Assembly: GCF_017592555.1 (NCBI RefSeq)
Contig: NZ_JAGFNS010000012.1
Location: 210,783-274,782 of the forward strand
From: Actinoplanes flavus
Lineage (GTDB): Bacteria > Actinomycetota > Actinomycetes > Mycobacteriales > Micromonosporaceae
DNA length: 64,000 bases
Direction of reading: 5' to 3'
Below the pieces are notes generated by a model. It saw nothing but the letters and a program-made list of their open reading frames with translations, made no database searches and had not been told where the DNA came from. The translations under genes were made by a program, and so were the position numbers. Below, piece after piece: positions 29,687 through 37,546 of the stretch (the stretch's first letter is position 1; every line of letters starts with the position of its first letter).

Positions 29687-30955
29687 TCAGCGCAAGGGGA
29701 ACATGCCGATTCGGCCGTGGTATTCGCGGCCCAGCTGGTCGGTGTCCGAGCCGACGAGCAGGCCGTCCGGGGTGACCAGGAAGGTCCGCACGCCGACGCC
29801 CCGGGACCGGGTGGGATTCCACTCCAGGGCCTTGCCGGTGCTCGGGCTGACCGCGCCGATACCGGGCCGGGAGACCGCGCCCGGCCCCGGCCCGTTGCCG
29901 TCCGTGCCGTACGGGTTGTCGAACCACCGCTGGTGCCCGCCCAGGTAGACGGCCGGCCCGGTGATCGCCACCGCGTACAGGGAGTCGCCGCCGGTGCGCT
30001 GCACCCACGTCGGGTTCTGCCGTCCGGTGCTCCGGACCTCGAACCGGGCGGCCGAGTCGCACAGCTTCTGCGCCGACGACGCCCGGCCGGTCGCCGCCAC
30101 CACGACGTACGACCCGTCCGGTGAGAACTTCACCTGCCGCAGGTACGTGTCGAAGCCCTTCATGCAGGTCGGCTTGAACGCGTCGGTGTACCAGTTGGTC
30201 AGGCCGGCTCCGGAGCCGCCGACGTCGAACTGCGCGATCTGCGTACGATCCGCGCCGCCCGACCGCAGGAAGGCGCCGACCGCGATGAGCCGGGTGCCGT
30301 CCGGTGAGACGTCGAAGTGCTCAACCCGGGTCCGTTTCAGGCCCGGTCCGGCCAGCCGCGCGTCGAAGCCCTGGTCCACGGAGCCGGTTTCGCCGTTGAG
30401 CCGGACCAGCCCGACCCGCTGCACCCCGTTGACCGCCGAGAAGGTGCCACCGGCGTAGAGCCGTTCACCCCGGCTGACGATCGCCCGGATGTCACCCCAG
30501 TTGACCCGGGCGTTGAAGGAGCCGTAGCGGCTGCCGTCACGCATCGACATCCGGGCCAGGCCGCGCTGCTGCGCCCCGTTGACGGTCTTGAACGCGCCAC
30601 CCATGTACACCGAGTGGTCGGGGCCGGCGGCCAGCGAGTAGACCGCACCGTCCACCCGCGGGGCGAAGGTCCGGATCTCGCCGTCGTGCAGCCCGAACGC
30701 GAAGATGTTCTTCCGCTCGTAGGTCTGCCGCCGGCTGCTGTCAGCCACCTTGGTGAAGGCCCCGCCGACCACCACCGTGTCGTCGACCAGCGCCATCGAC
30801 CACACCGTCCCGTCGAGCACGTGCGGCGTCCAGTCCACCGGATTGTCGGAGACCACCGACGGGTGGGCGCGGTCGGCCGTGGCCGGCACGGTATCGATCA
30901 CCGCCGGAACGGCGACGACCGCGACAGCGGCGGCAGCGAGCAGGCGACGGCGCAT
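29687..30955 (-). CDS. secreted beta-propeller protein
   Basis: A 422-residue exported protein. The N-terminus is a signal peptide (MRRRLLAAAAVAVVAVPAVI, likely cut after ATA). The rest consists of repeated units with the pattern VVGGAF, YMGGAFKTVNGAQQRGLARM, YAGGTFSAVNGVQRVGLVRL, VYLGGHQRW, which resemble delta-60/DUF5122 beta-propeller blades. It probably binds an extracellular ligand; no catalytic residues are evident. The ATG start follows GGGAG. The promoter region holds an imperfect 22-base palindrome (30970-30991). Confidence 0.83.
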   Translation of the reverse strand: MRRRLLAAAAVAVVAVPAVIDTVPATADRAHPSVVSDNPVDWTPHVLDGTVWSMALVDDTVVVGGAFTKVADSSRRQTYERKNIFAFGLHDGEIRTFAPRVDGAVYSLAAGPDHSVYMGGAFKTVNGAQQRGLARMSMRDGSRYGSFNARVNWGDIRAIVSRGERLYAGGTFSAVNGVQRVGLVRLNGETGSVDQGFDARLAGPGLKRTRVEHFDVSPDGTRLIAVGAFLRSGGADRTQIAQFDVGGSGAGLTNWYTDAFKPTCMKGFDTYLRQVKFSPDGSYVVVAATGRASSAQKLCDSAARFEVRSTGRQNPTWVQRTGGDSLYAVAITGPAVYLGGHQRWFDNPYGTDGNGPGPGAVSRPGIGAVSPSTGKALEWNPTRSRGVGVRTFLVTPDGLLVGSDTDQLGREYHGRIGMFPLR

Positions 30956-30969
30956 GAGACGGCTCCCGA

Positions 30970-30991
30970 GATCGTTAGTGACATTACGATC
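30970..30991 (-). promoter_or_regulatory. imperfect palindrome in the propeller-gene promoter
   Basis: GATCGTTA and TTACGATC (7 of 8 symmetric) separated by six bases, 15 bases upstream of the start codon. Candidate operator; regulator unknown. Confidence 0.45.
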
Positions 30992-31018
30992 AACGAGTCA
31001 TCGCCGGTCGCGACACTG

Positions 31019-31408
31019 TCAGTGCGCGGGCTCCGCGGTATCCATCGTGTTCACCATGAAATGTGCCGCTCGCTCGAGATAGTCCCAGAGCTCGGCCTCG
31101 TACGGCGTGGGCAGACCGAGGGAGTCGACCGCCACCCGCATGTGCCGCAGCCACGCGTCGCGGGCCTCCGCGTCGACCCGGAACGGCGCGTGCCGCATCC
31201 GCAGCCGGGGATGCCCGCGACTGTCCGAGTACGTGCTGGGGCCGCCCCAGTACTGGATGAGGAAGAGCGTGAACCGGTCGGCGGCCGGCCCCAGGTCCTC
31301 CTCCGGGTACATCGGGCGCAGCAGCGGGTCTTCCGCGACGCCCTCGTAGAACTTGTCCACGAGGCGCCGGAACGTGGGTTCGCCGCCGACGGCTTCGAAG
31401 AGGGTCAC
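31019..31408 (-). CDS. glbO: truncated haemoglobin, group II (GlbO type)
   Basis: A 129-residue globin. Family marks include LFEAVGGEPTFRRLVDKFYEGV at the N-terminus, FTLFLIQYWGGPSTYSD (Tyr and the WGGP turn) and LRMRHAPFRV containing the proximal His, then WLRHMRVAVDSLGL with the conserved Trp. Group II truncated haemoglobins bind O2 and interact with membranes or oxidases. GTG 31408 overlaps the stop of the MFS gene by four bases (GTGA), so GlbO is made from the transporter mRNA. Confidence 0.93.
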   Translation of the reverse strand: MTLFEAVGGEPTFRRLVDKFYEGVAEDPLLRPMYPEEDLGPAADRFTLFLIQYWGGPSTYSDSRGHPRLRMRHAPFRVDAEARDAWLRHMRVAVDSLGLPTPYEAELWDYLERAAHFMVNTMDTAEPAH

Positions 31409-32682
31409 CTCTCCATCCTGCCAGCACCCGCGGCGGGTTCCGGTGCGCCCTGACGCGGCCAGGACAGAACGATGAGAAGCATCACCACGGCGCCGCCGAT
31501 GCTCCACAGCCCGACGACGAGCGGCAGCCGGAAATGGTCGGCCAGGGTGCCGGTGACGATGACGGCGGTGAACTGGGTGATCTGCACCCCGCTGCCGACG
31601 ACCCCGAAGGCACGGGCCCGGTAGCCGTCCGGCAGGGCCAGCGTGAAGTTCGCGTTGAGGGTCGGCAGCAGCGCGCCCTGGGTCAGCCCGGAGAGCATCA
31701 CCAGCGCCGCGACGAACGGCGCCGGCGGCGCGAAGATCGACGGCACGAGCAGCAACGGCATGGACACCGCGAGGTACGGGACGAGCCGCGCCCGGCGGTC
31801 GGCGGGCACGAGCCGGCTGAACAGGATGCCGCCCAGGACGAACCCGAACGGCCCGGCCGCCATGATCAGGCCCTGGTCGAGGTTCGACGAGCTGTGACCG
31901 GGGGTGCCCTCGACGGCCCAGGCGGCGGCGAGCCCCTCCGGGACGATGGCGAAGACGGTGACCGTGAACACCACGGTCACGATGGAGCGCAGCAGCGGGT
32001 GGGAGAAGACCAGCCGGAACCCCTCGCCGGTCTCCCGCAGCAGGTGGGTCCGCCCGCCGTCCGGGTTCGTGGCCGGCCGCGGCCGCACCCCGGACGCCAC
32101 CAGCAGCGCCGACACCAGGAAGGTCAGGACGTCCAGGCCGAGCGCGATCCGCGGGGTGAGGGCGACGGCCAGGGTGGCGCCGGCCAGGTAGCCGACCACC
32201 TGGGCGGTCTGGCTCGCGGTCTGCTGGAGCGCGGTGGCCAGCGGCAGCCGTTCCCGTCCGACCAGCTCCGGCAGCAGCGCCGAGCGGGCCGCCTGCGCGG
32301 GCGGCGCGGCGAGCCCGGCCAGGAGCAGGATGAGCAGCATCAGCGGCACCGGCATGTGCGGCACGAGCAGCAGCGCGATCAGGGCCATCCGGGTCAGGTC
32401 CGCGACGATCATGACCCGGCGGTACGGGTAGCGTTCGGCGATCGCGGACAGCAGCGGCCCGACGATCCAGGGCAGGAAGCCGACCGCGAACGAGGCCGCG
32501 GAGAGCAGCACCGACTGGCTCTTGTGGTAGACCAGCACCGTCACGGCGGCCCGGGACAGGTAGTCGCCGAGCCAGTTGATCAGGGTCGCGAGATAGACCG
32601 CGCGGTACTCCCGCAGGCGGAAGAGGCTTCGGAAAGTAGCGTTTCCCCCACTGTGTGTAGCCGTTCTGGGGTCGTTCGCCAC
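31405..32682 (-). CDS. MFS transporter (DHA3/enterobactin-exporter-like)
   Basis: A ~425-residue carrier with about 12 hydrophobic segments. The start of the domain, FRSLFRLREYRAVYLATLIN, and LGDYLSRAAVTVLVY are typical of the MFS_3/DHA3 drug or siderophore efflux branch. Motif-A-like residues occur in AERYPYRRVMIVADLTRM. GTG 32682 is preferred because GGAGG lies five bases upstream; ATGs 4 and 12 codons earlier are possible. It is translationally coupled to glbO. Substrate unknown. Confidence 0.88.
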   Translation of the reverse strand: MANDPRTATHSGGNATFRSLFRLREYRAVYLATLINWLGDYLSRAAVTVLVYHKSQSVLLSAASFAVGFLPWIVGPLLSAIAERYPYRRVMIVADLTRMALIALLLVPHMPVPLMLLILLLAGLAAPPAQAARSALLPELVGRERLPLATALQQTASQTAQVVGYLAGATLAVALTPRIALGLDVLTFLVSALLVASGVRPRPATNPDGGRTHLLRETGEGFRLVFSHPLLRSIVTVVFTVTVFAIVPEGLAAAWAVEGTPGHSSSNLDQGLIMAAGPFGFVLGGILFSRLVPADRRARLVPYLAVSMPLLLVPSIFAPPAPFVAALVMLSGLTQGALLPTLNANFTLALPDGYRARAFGVVGSGVQITQFTAVIVTGTLADHFRLPLVVGLWSIGGAVVMLLIVLSWPRQGAPEPAAGAGRMER

Positions 32683-32880
32683 CGAAGCCTCCATCGCTTT
32701 CGACGATCGCCGAAGCACGACGAAGGCCGTGCGCGCCCGCTGATCTCGGGGGATGGGCGCGCCGCATGAGCAGAATCTGTAGCGGATTCTGCCCGATCGT
32801 CCTAGTCGATGCTAGTGAAGTCGAGTCGAAGATTGGCCGTTCGGGCGAGGTGGAATCGGGTCCTGTGCCTTAAGTGCTGG

Positions 32881-33972
32881 TCAGGTGGGTCCACCGGGGC
32901 GTTGCGGCTCGGTCGCGGAGGGCGAGGAATTCTCGTTGCCGCCCATCCACGCGGGCGGAACGGCGCTGCGCGGCAGGAGCCGGGACGCCGCGATCCGCTC
33001 GGACAGCCCCGAGGTCTCCAGCGACTCGGTCAGCGCCCGGCGCAGGTCCCGCTGGATCACCACCTGACTGTCCGCGGTGGTCTTGGCGATCGTCCGGATC
33101 ACCGCGCCGTCCACGGTGAGCTGTTCGACGCCGATCACCTCCGGCGGCTCCAGGAACTCGGTCTGGTGTTCCGGCTCGCCCGCCACCGACTCGGCCGCGG
33201 TCCTCAGTACCGCGATCGCCTCCTCCGAGCTGACGAAGCCGATCGGGATGTCGACCACGACCATCGCCCAACCCTGGCTCTTGTTGCCGACCCGGACGAT
33301 CTCACCGTTGCGGATGTACCACAGCACACCGCGGGCGTCGCGGACCGTGGTGATCCGCAGCCCGACGCTCTCCACCACACCGGTCGCCTCGCCCAGGTCG
33401 ACCGTGTCGCCCACGCCGTACTGATCCTCCAGCAGCATGAACAGGCCGGCGATCAGATCCTTGACCAGGCTCTGCGCGCCGAAGCCGAGCGCCACACCGA
33501 CGATGCCGGCGCTGGCCAGCAGCGGTCCCAGGTTGAAGCCGAGCTCACCCATCACCAGTAGCGCGGCCATCGTGAAGACCACCGCGCTGACGAAACTGCG
33601 CAGCACCGAACCGATCGCCTCGGCCCGCTGGCGGCGCCGCTCCGGGATGAACTGTCCCTCCTCGGCGGTGACCGTCACCTTCTCCTTGAGCGGCCTCAGC
33701 AGCGCCGGCATCGAGGCGCGCGAGGTGCTCGACGCCAGCCGGGAGATGGCACGGTGCAGCAGCCACCGGATGAGCATCGCGATCAGGATGATCCCGATGA
33801 TCCGCAGTGGCTTGATGACCACCACGTAGCTGCTGTTGCCCAGCCACTGGCTGCCGGTCCACTCGACGATCCGGTCACAGAGAACGTTCTCGCCGCAAGC
33901 CTTTTTGACGTCGGGGCTCGTGTAGAGGTCCGGCGACGAAGGTGAAGGGGTGGGGGGAGCTAAGAGGAACAC
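32881..33972 (-). CDS. small-conductance mechanosensitive channel (MscS family)
   Basis: A 363-residue membrane protein with helices around residues 50-70, 120-140 and 145-175. The pore helix and MscS beta domain are recognised by ASAGIVGVALGFGAQSLVKDLIAGLF and the following VGDTVDLGEATGVVESVGLRITTVRDARG. It opens under membrane tension to release solutes. The cytoplasmic C-terminus ends in a Pro/Gly/Ser-rich tail. GTG 33972 lies eight bases after TAGCTT on the minus strand. It is divergent from the HNH gene, with 190 bases between starts. Confidence 0.93.
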   Translation of the reverse strand: MFLLAPPTPSPSSPDLYTSPDVKKACGENVLCDRIVEWTGSQWLGNSSYVVVIKPLRIIGIILIAMLIRWLLHRAISRLASSTSRASMPALLRPLKEKVTVTAEEGQFIPERRRQRAEAIGSVLRSFVSAVVFTMAALLVMGELGFNLGPLLASAGIVGVALGFGAQSLVKDLIAGLFMLLEDQYGVGDTVDLGEATGVVESVGLRITTVRDARGVLWYIRNGEIVRVGNKSQGWAMVVVDIPIGFVSSEEAIAVLRTAAESVAGEPEHQTEFLEPPEVIGVEQLTVDGAVIRTIAKTTADSQVVIQRDLRRALTESLETSGLSERIAASRLLPRSAVPPAWMGGNENSSPSATEPQRPGGPT

Positions 33973-34162
33973 GGGGACAGAAGCTACCGGGTCCGGCCGG
34001 GTGAAGACCTCTGACGTTTACCGCGTAGCCACAGATTGTGCTCGCAATTTGGTTATTCATCAGGGACTATTGGCGCACGGGCCCCGTACGGCGAGGCCCA
34101 CATCACACACGCATGGGCTATGGGAGCGGTCAAAAGCAACTGACACCGGAAGGGTGATTGCG

Positions 34163-34711
34163 ATGCCTGACATACGACCCACGGTTGGCTCTTCCGCGTT
34201 GGTGCTGAACGCTACCTACGAGCCGCTGTGCGTCGTATCGGTGCGTCGAGCGACCATCCTCGTCCTGACCGCCAAGGCGGAGTGCGTCTCCGACGGCGAC
34301 GGCATCCTGCACAGTGCCCACCACACCCTCCCGGTCCCCTCCGTGGTTCGTCTCACGCGGTATGTGAAGGTTCCGTACCGCACGCATGTCGGGCTCTCCC
34401 GCCGGGCCGTCTTCGCCCGTGACGGCGGCCGCTGCGCCTACTGCCGCGGCTCCGCCGAGACCATCGACCACGTCTTCCCGCGCAGCCGGGGCGGCCTGCA
34501 CGCGTGGGACAACGTGGTCGCCGCCTGTGCCAAGTGCAACCACAGCAAGGGTGACAAGACCCCGGCCGAGCTCGGGTGGCGCCTGCACGCGCTGCCGGCC
34601 GCCCCGCGCGGCGTGGCCTGGCGGGTGCTCGGGCACCGGACCCCCGATCCGCGCTGGATGGACTGGCTGGACCTGCCGCCCGCCCCGGTCGAGACCGCCG
34701 AGGCGGCCTAA
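34163..34711 (+). CDS. HNH endonuclease family protein
   Basis: A 182-residue protein of the actinobacterial HNH family. Zinc cysteines are in RCAYC and ACAKCNHSKGDKTP, framing the catalytic ETIDHVFPRSRGG (the DH-xn-N pattern). The N-terminus SALVLNATYEPLCVVSVRRA is the conserved extension of this family. It is probably a nicking or repair-associated nuclease; biological role unknown. ATG 34163 follows GGAAGGG by about eight bases. It overlaps the convergent sortase gene by four bases. Confidence 0.88.
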   Translation: MPDIRPTVGSSALVLNATYEPLCVVSVRRATILVLTAKAECVSDGDGILHSAHHTLPVPSVVRLTRYVKVPYRTHVGLSRRAVFARDGGRCAYCRGSAETIDHVFPRSRGGLHAWDNVVAACAKCNHSKGDKTPAELGWRLHALPAAPRGVAWRVLGHRTPDPRWMDWLDLPPAPVETAEAA

Positions 34712-35517
34712 CCCTTCGCGACCAGGGAGGCGAAGACGACGATGTTGTCCTCGTAGCCCTCCTCCCCGCCCAGCCATCGCCCACCACACGTCATGAGGCG
34801 CAGCAGCGGGCGCGTGTAGTCGCCGTAGACCCGCTTGGCCGGCAGCTCGTTCTTGTCGAACCGTTCCACCGAGTTGACCTCGAAGACCGCCTTCGTGCCG
34901 TCCGCGCGCCAGACCCGGATCTCCTGGCCCGGCTTCATCGTGTCCAGCTTGTGGAAGACCGACGGGCCGGTGCGGGTGTCGGCGTGCCCCACGATCAGCG
35001 CCGGGCCGTACTGTCCCGGGGTCGGGCCGCCCTCGAACCAGCCGGCCTCGTTGTGCCGTTTCAGCGGTGGGACGTCCACCGAGCCGTCGTTGGCCAGCCC
35101 CACCTCGAGCACCGGCGCCGACACCCGCAGCGCCGGGATCTCCAGTCGTTCCGGGCGGCTCGGATCCAGGACCGGGTACTCCCGGGGCGGTGGCTTGTCC
35201 GGGCCGCGGAACAGGCCGCCGACGTCGAAGCCGGTCGCGAAACCCAGACCCATGCCGACCACGAACAGCCCGAGGAAGAGCAGCACCAGCGCGATCACCC
35301 CGATGGTCCCGGCGCGGCGGCCCCGCACCGGGGGCGGCGTCGGCATCCGCCGGGGCAGCGGGATCCGGAACGGTGACCGCCCACGGGTCACCGGCGTGGG
35401 CGGCAACGGCCCGGTGACCACCCCGGGCGGCGGCGCCGTGATCACCTGGGCCGGGCGCTTGCGCGCGACCGCCTCCGGCACGCGAGCGCCGGACGGCGGG
35501 GTCTCCTCCCGGGCCAC
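34708..35517 (-). CDS. class F (E/F-type) sortase
   Basis: A 269-residue membrane-anchored transpeptidase. One helix (about residues 70-95, GTIGVIALVLLFLGLFVVGMG) follows a Pro/Arg-rich cytoplasmic N-terminus. The sortase core shows RLEIPALRVSAPVLEVGL, the catalytic His in LIVGHADTRTGPSVFHKL, the catalytic Cys in LLRLMTCGG, and a downstream basic region. The partner gene just upstream on the same strand (7 bases away) encodes an exported protein but lacks a canonical LPxTG motif. Confidence 0.9.
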   Translation of the reverse strand: MAREETPPSGARVPEAVARKRPAQVITAPPPGVVTGPLPPTPVTRGRSPFRIPLPRRMPTPPPVRGRRAGTIGVIALVLLFLGLFVVGMGLGFATGFDVGGLFRGPDKPPPREYPVLDPSRPERLEIPALRVSAPVLEVGLANDGSVDVPPLKRHNEAGWFEGGPTPGQYGPALIVGHADTRTGPSVFHKLDTMKPGQEIRVWRADGTKAVFEVNSVERFDKNELPAKRVYGDYTRPLLRLMTCGGRWLGGEEGYEDNIVVFASLVAKG

Positions 35518-35524
35518 GGCCGCC

Positions 35525-36004
35525 TCAGCCGAGTCGCCGGCGGCGCAGCGACACGACGCCGAGACCCAGCCCGGCCAGTACGGCGAGCAGGCCGCCGCCG
35601 ATCAGCGTCGACCCGATCGCGCCCCCGGCGGTGCCCCCGCCGCCGGTGGCCGGGCCACGGCTCGGCTCGACGCCCGCGACCACGTGCAGGGTGGTCGTCG
35701 CGGCGCCGCCCTCCTGGCAGCGCAGGGCCACCGGGTAGTCGCCGGGTTCGGTGTCGGCCGGCACCCGTACCGTCGCGGTCAGGAAGCCGAACTCCGGTGA
35801 GACGGTGACCGAGCCGATCGGCTCGGCCGTCACCGTGGCCGCTTTGAGATTGTCCTCGCAGGACGCCCGGATGGAGAGCTCGTCACCGGCCGGGACGGTG
35901 CTCGGGTTCAGCTCCACGAAGACGGCGGCCGCCCGCGCTCCGGACGGGACACCCAGAAGAACGAGGATGAGCGCCGCCGCAGCGGCGGGGACGGACGTAC
36001 GCAT
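35525..36004 (-). CDS. exported, C-terminally membrane-anchored protein paired with sortase
   Basis: A 159-residue protein with signal peptide (MRTSVPAAAAALILVLLGVP, cleavage near ARAAA), an immunoglobulin-like outer domain with two cysteines (ASCEDN and LRCQEG), a Gly/Thr-rich linker, then a hydrophobic segment (IGGGLLAVLAGLGLGVVSL) and the basic tail RRRRLG. That end resembles a sortase sorting signal, but LPxTG is absent before it. ATG 36004 follows AGGAGGGGG. It is in an operon with the sortase; whether it is a substrate, a partner or simply tail-anchored is open. Confidence 0.8.
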   Translation of the reverse strand: MRTSVPAAAAALILVLLGVPSGARAAAVFVELNPSTVPAGDELSIRASCEDNLKAATVTAEPIGSVTVSPEFGFLTATVRVPADTEPGDYPVALRCQEGGAATTTLHVVAGVEPSRGPATGGGGTAGGAIGSTLIGGGLLAVLAGLGLGVVSLRRRRLG

Positions 36005-36161
36005 AGGATCCCCCTCCTGCCGTTCGCGACCGAAAGCACGCGGACGGCGCGTGAGGGTGATTTTCGCACCTGCGAGCGCGATCCGCGTAGATCCCGACGG
36101 CGTGAGACCCCGGTTCGAGACCCGACGGTCCGGTACGACCAGCGCTCCGCTACGGTGATTG

Positions 36162-36215
36162 ATGTTCGGAATACGCAGGATCATCCGGCGCCTGGGGGCG
36201 TTCAGTTGTCAGTAA
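36162..36215 (+). CDS. possible 17-codon leader peptide
   Basis: ATG 36162 lies five bases after TACGGT (36151-36156), the position expected for a leaderless start. It opens MFGIRRIIRRLGAFSCQ and stops at TAA inside the beginning of the next gene (TTG 36206). It could couple translation or be fortuitous. Confidence 0.35.
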   Translation: MFGIRRIIRRLGAFSCQ

Positions 36216-36478
36216 TCAGCACCGTTCTGGTCTTCGTGATCATTCCGGTTGTGATCATCGGGACGATCTCGACTCTCGTCTTCGCCGGCTCCGACCGGTC
36301 GAAGCCGGATCGCCGTTACCGCCCGGGGCGTCCCTACGACTTCCCGGCGATGTGGTTCACCGCGACGCCGAAGCAGGTCGCACCGGCGTCCGCCGGTCAC
36401 ACCGGACTGGTCATCGAGGACAGTTCCGGCGCACCGGTCCGGCCAGGTCCCACAGGAGGCGCAAGTGACAGTTGGTGA
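36206..36478 (+). CDS. small membrane protein upstream of DUF5130
   Basis: A 90-residue protein with one N-terminal helix (VISTVLVFVIIPVVIIGTISTLVF) followed by a basic cytoplasmic part with YRPGRPYDFPAMWFTATP. This YRPGRPY-W pattern recurs in actinobacterial partners of DUF5130 proteins (from memory). TTG 36206 is chosen because GGGGGCG lies six bases before it. The 3' end overlaps the DUF5130 gene by 14 bases. Function unknown. Confidence 0.72.
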   Translation: MSVISTVLVFVIIPVVIIGTISTLVFAGSDRSKPDRRYRPGRPYDFPAMWFTATPKQVAPASAGHTGLVIEDSSGAPVRPGPTGGASDSW

Positions 36479-36860
36479 GGTCACCCCGCTCGAGCAGCCC
36501 GCCGAGGGTCCCTTCTCGACCCGGCAGCTGCTGCGTCTCGACGAGGCGCTCCGGGTCGCCGACCAGGTGACCGGGCTCAACTTCAGCATCTACCTGGGCG
36601 ACCTCGGCGAGCCGCTGCGCGACGCCGCCGAGGAACTGCACCGGCAGACCCGTGACCCGCAGCGCGCGGTCCTGATCGCGGTGTCGCCCAACCAGCGCAA
36701 GCTGGAGATCGTCACCGGCGCCGACGCCCGCAAGCGGATCTCCGACCGGGACGCGAAGCTCGCCGGCCTGTCGATGGCGGCGTCCTTCGCCGGCGGCGAC
36801 CTGGCCAACGGCCTGCTCATCGGGATCGACCAGCTGGCCACCCACGCCGGGGCGGCGTAA
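36465..36860 (+). CDS. DUF5130/TPM-like domain protein
   Basis: A 131-residue protein resembling DUF5130, which is related to the TPM domain: FSTRQLLRLDEALRVADQVT, FSIYLGDLGE, VLIAVSPNQRKLEIVTGADA and LAGLSMAASFAGGDLANGLL. TPM-type domains occur in photosystem II repair and phosphatase contexts; the actinobacterial members are uncharacterised. GTG 36465 follows AGGAGG by four bases and overlaps the previous gene, so they are translationally coupled. Confidence 0.82.
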   Translation: MTVGEVTPLEQPAEGPFSTRQLLRLDEALRVADQVTGLNFSIYLGDLGEPLRDAAEELHRQTRDPQRAVLIAVSPNQRKLEIVTGADARKRISDRDAKLAGLSMAASFAGGDLANGLLIGIDQLATHAGAA

Positions 36861-36865
36861 CCCGC

Positions 36866-37411
36866 CTAGCGCCACTGGGCGGGGTTCACCCGGATCGGGT
36901 AGGGACTGTCCAGCTCGACCTGGCCGTCGGCGTCCTCGAGCGCCTGGTAGGACTCGCCCACCAGCGCATGGACGCGGAGCACCGGCCCGGCCTCCACCCG
37001 CCAGTAGGCGGGGATGCCGGCCGCCGCGTACACGGCCGGTTTGAGCAGCCGGTCGTAACGCCGTGTCTCCTCCGACTCGATCTCCACCACCAGCGCGACG
37101 TCCGCCGGGTCGACCCAGATCGACCCGGAGGAGTGCGGCCGCAGCACGGTCACGTCCGGCACCAGGTTGCTGGTGCCCATCTCGATGCCGAGCCGCGCGC
37201 ACACCCACCAGCCGGGCGGGGCCGCCGAGCGCAGCGTGGTGACCACGCTCTCGACCATCGAGTCGTGTCGCGGGTCGGCCGGTGGAGTGACGTGCAGGCT
37301 GCCGTCGAGGATCTCGTACCGGTGCCCGTCCTGGGGGAACAGGTGCAGGTCCGGCTCCGTCCACCGGCCTTCCGGCGCGCTCCACCGCACCGGGGAAACC
37401 TGGCTCAGCAT
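36866..37411 (-). CDS. Uma2-family endonuclease-like protein (DUF820)
   Basis: A 181-residue PD-(D/E)XK-fold protein of the Uma2 group. Motif residues are in YEILDGSLHVTPPAD (Glu), NLVPDVTVLRP (Asp) and DVALVVEIESEETRRYDRLLKPAVYAAAG (ExE and the Lys). These genes are abundant in actinomycetes and cyanobacteria, often scattered, with unknown role. ATG 37411 is preferred because GGAGGTGG lies eight bases upstream; an ATG seven codons earlier lacks such a site. Confidence 0.87.
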   Translation of the reverse strand: MLSQVSPVRWSAPEGRWTEPDLHLFPQDGHRYEILDGSLHVTPPADPRHDSMVESVVTTLRSAAPPGWWVCARLGIEMGTSNLVPDVTVLRPHSSGSIWVDPADVALVVEIESEETRRYDRLLKPAVYAAAGIPAYWRVEAGPVLRVHALVGESYQALEDADGQVELDSPYPIRVNPAQWR

Positions 37412-37504
37412 TGTCAAGGCCACCTCCATCACCGGGGAGTGTCAGACTACTCACACTGAGTTGTTTCCCGTGGCCAACGCGGCGGCAAGTTGCCACATGT
37501 GAAA

Positions 37505-37532
37505 GGCCCGCCCCACCAAAGTGGGACGGGCC
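37505..37532 (-). terminator. terminator after pepN
   Basis: Twelve-base arms (37505-37516 and 37521-37532, one G-U in the RNA) with a four-base loop, 15 bases beyond the pepN stop on the minus strand, followed by a short T-run. Confidence 0.8.
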
Positions 37533-37546
37533 GTCATCACATCCGG

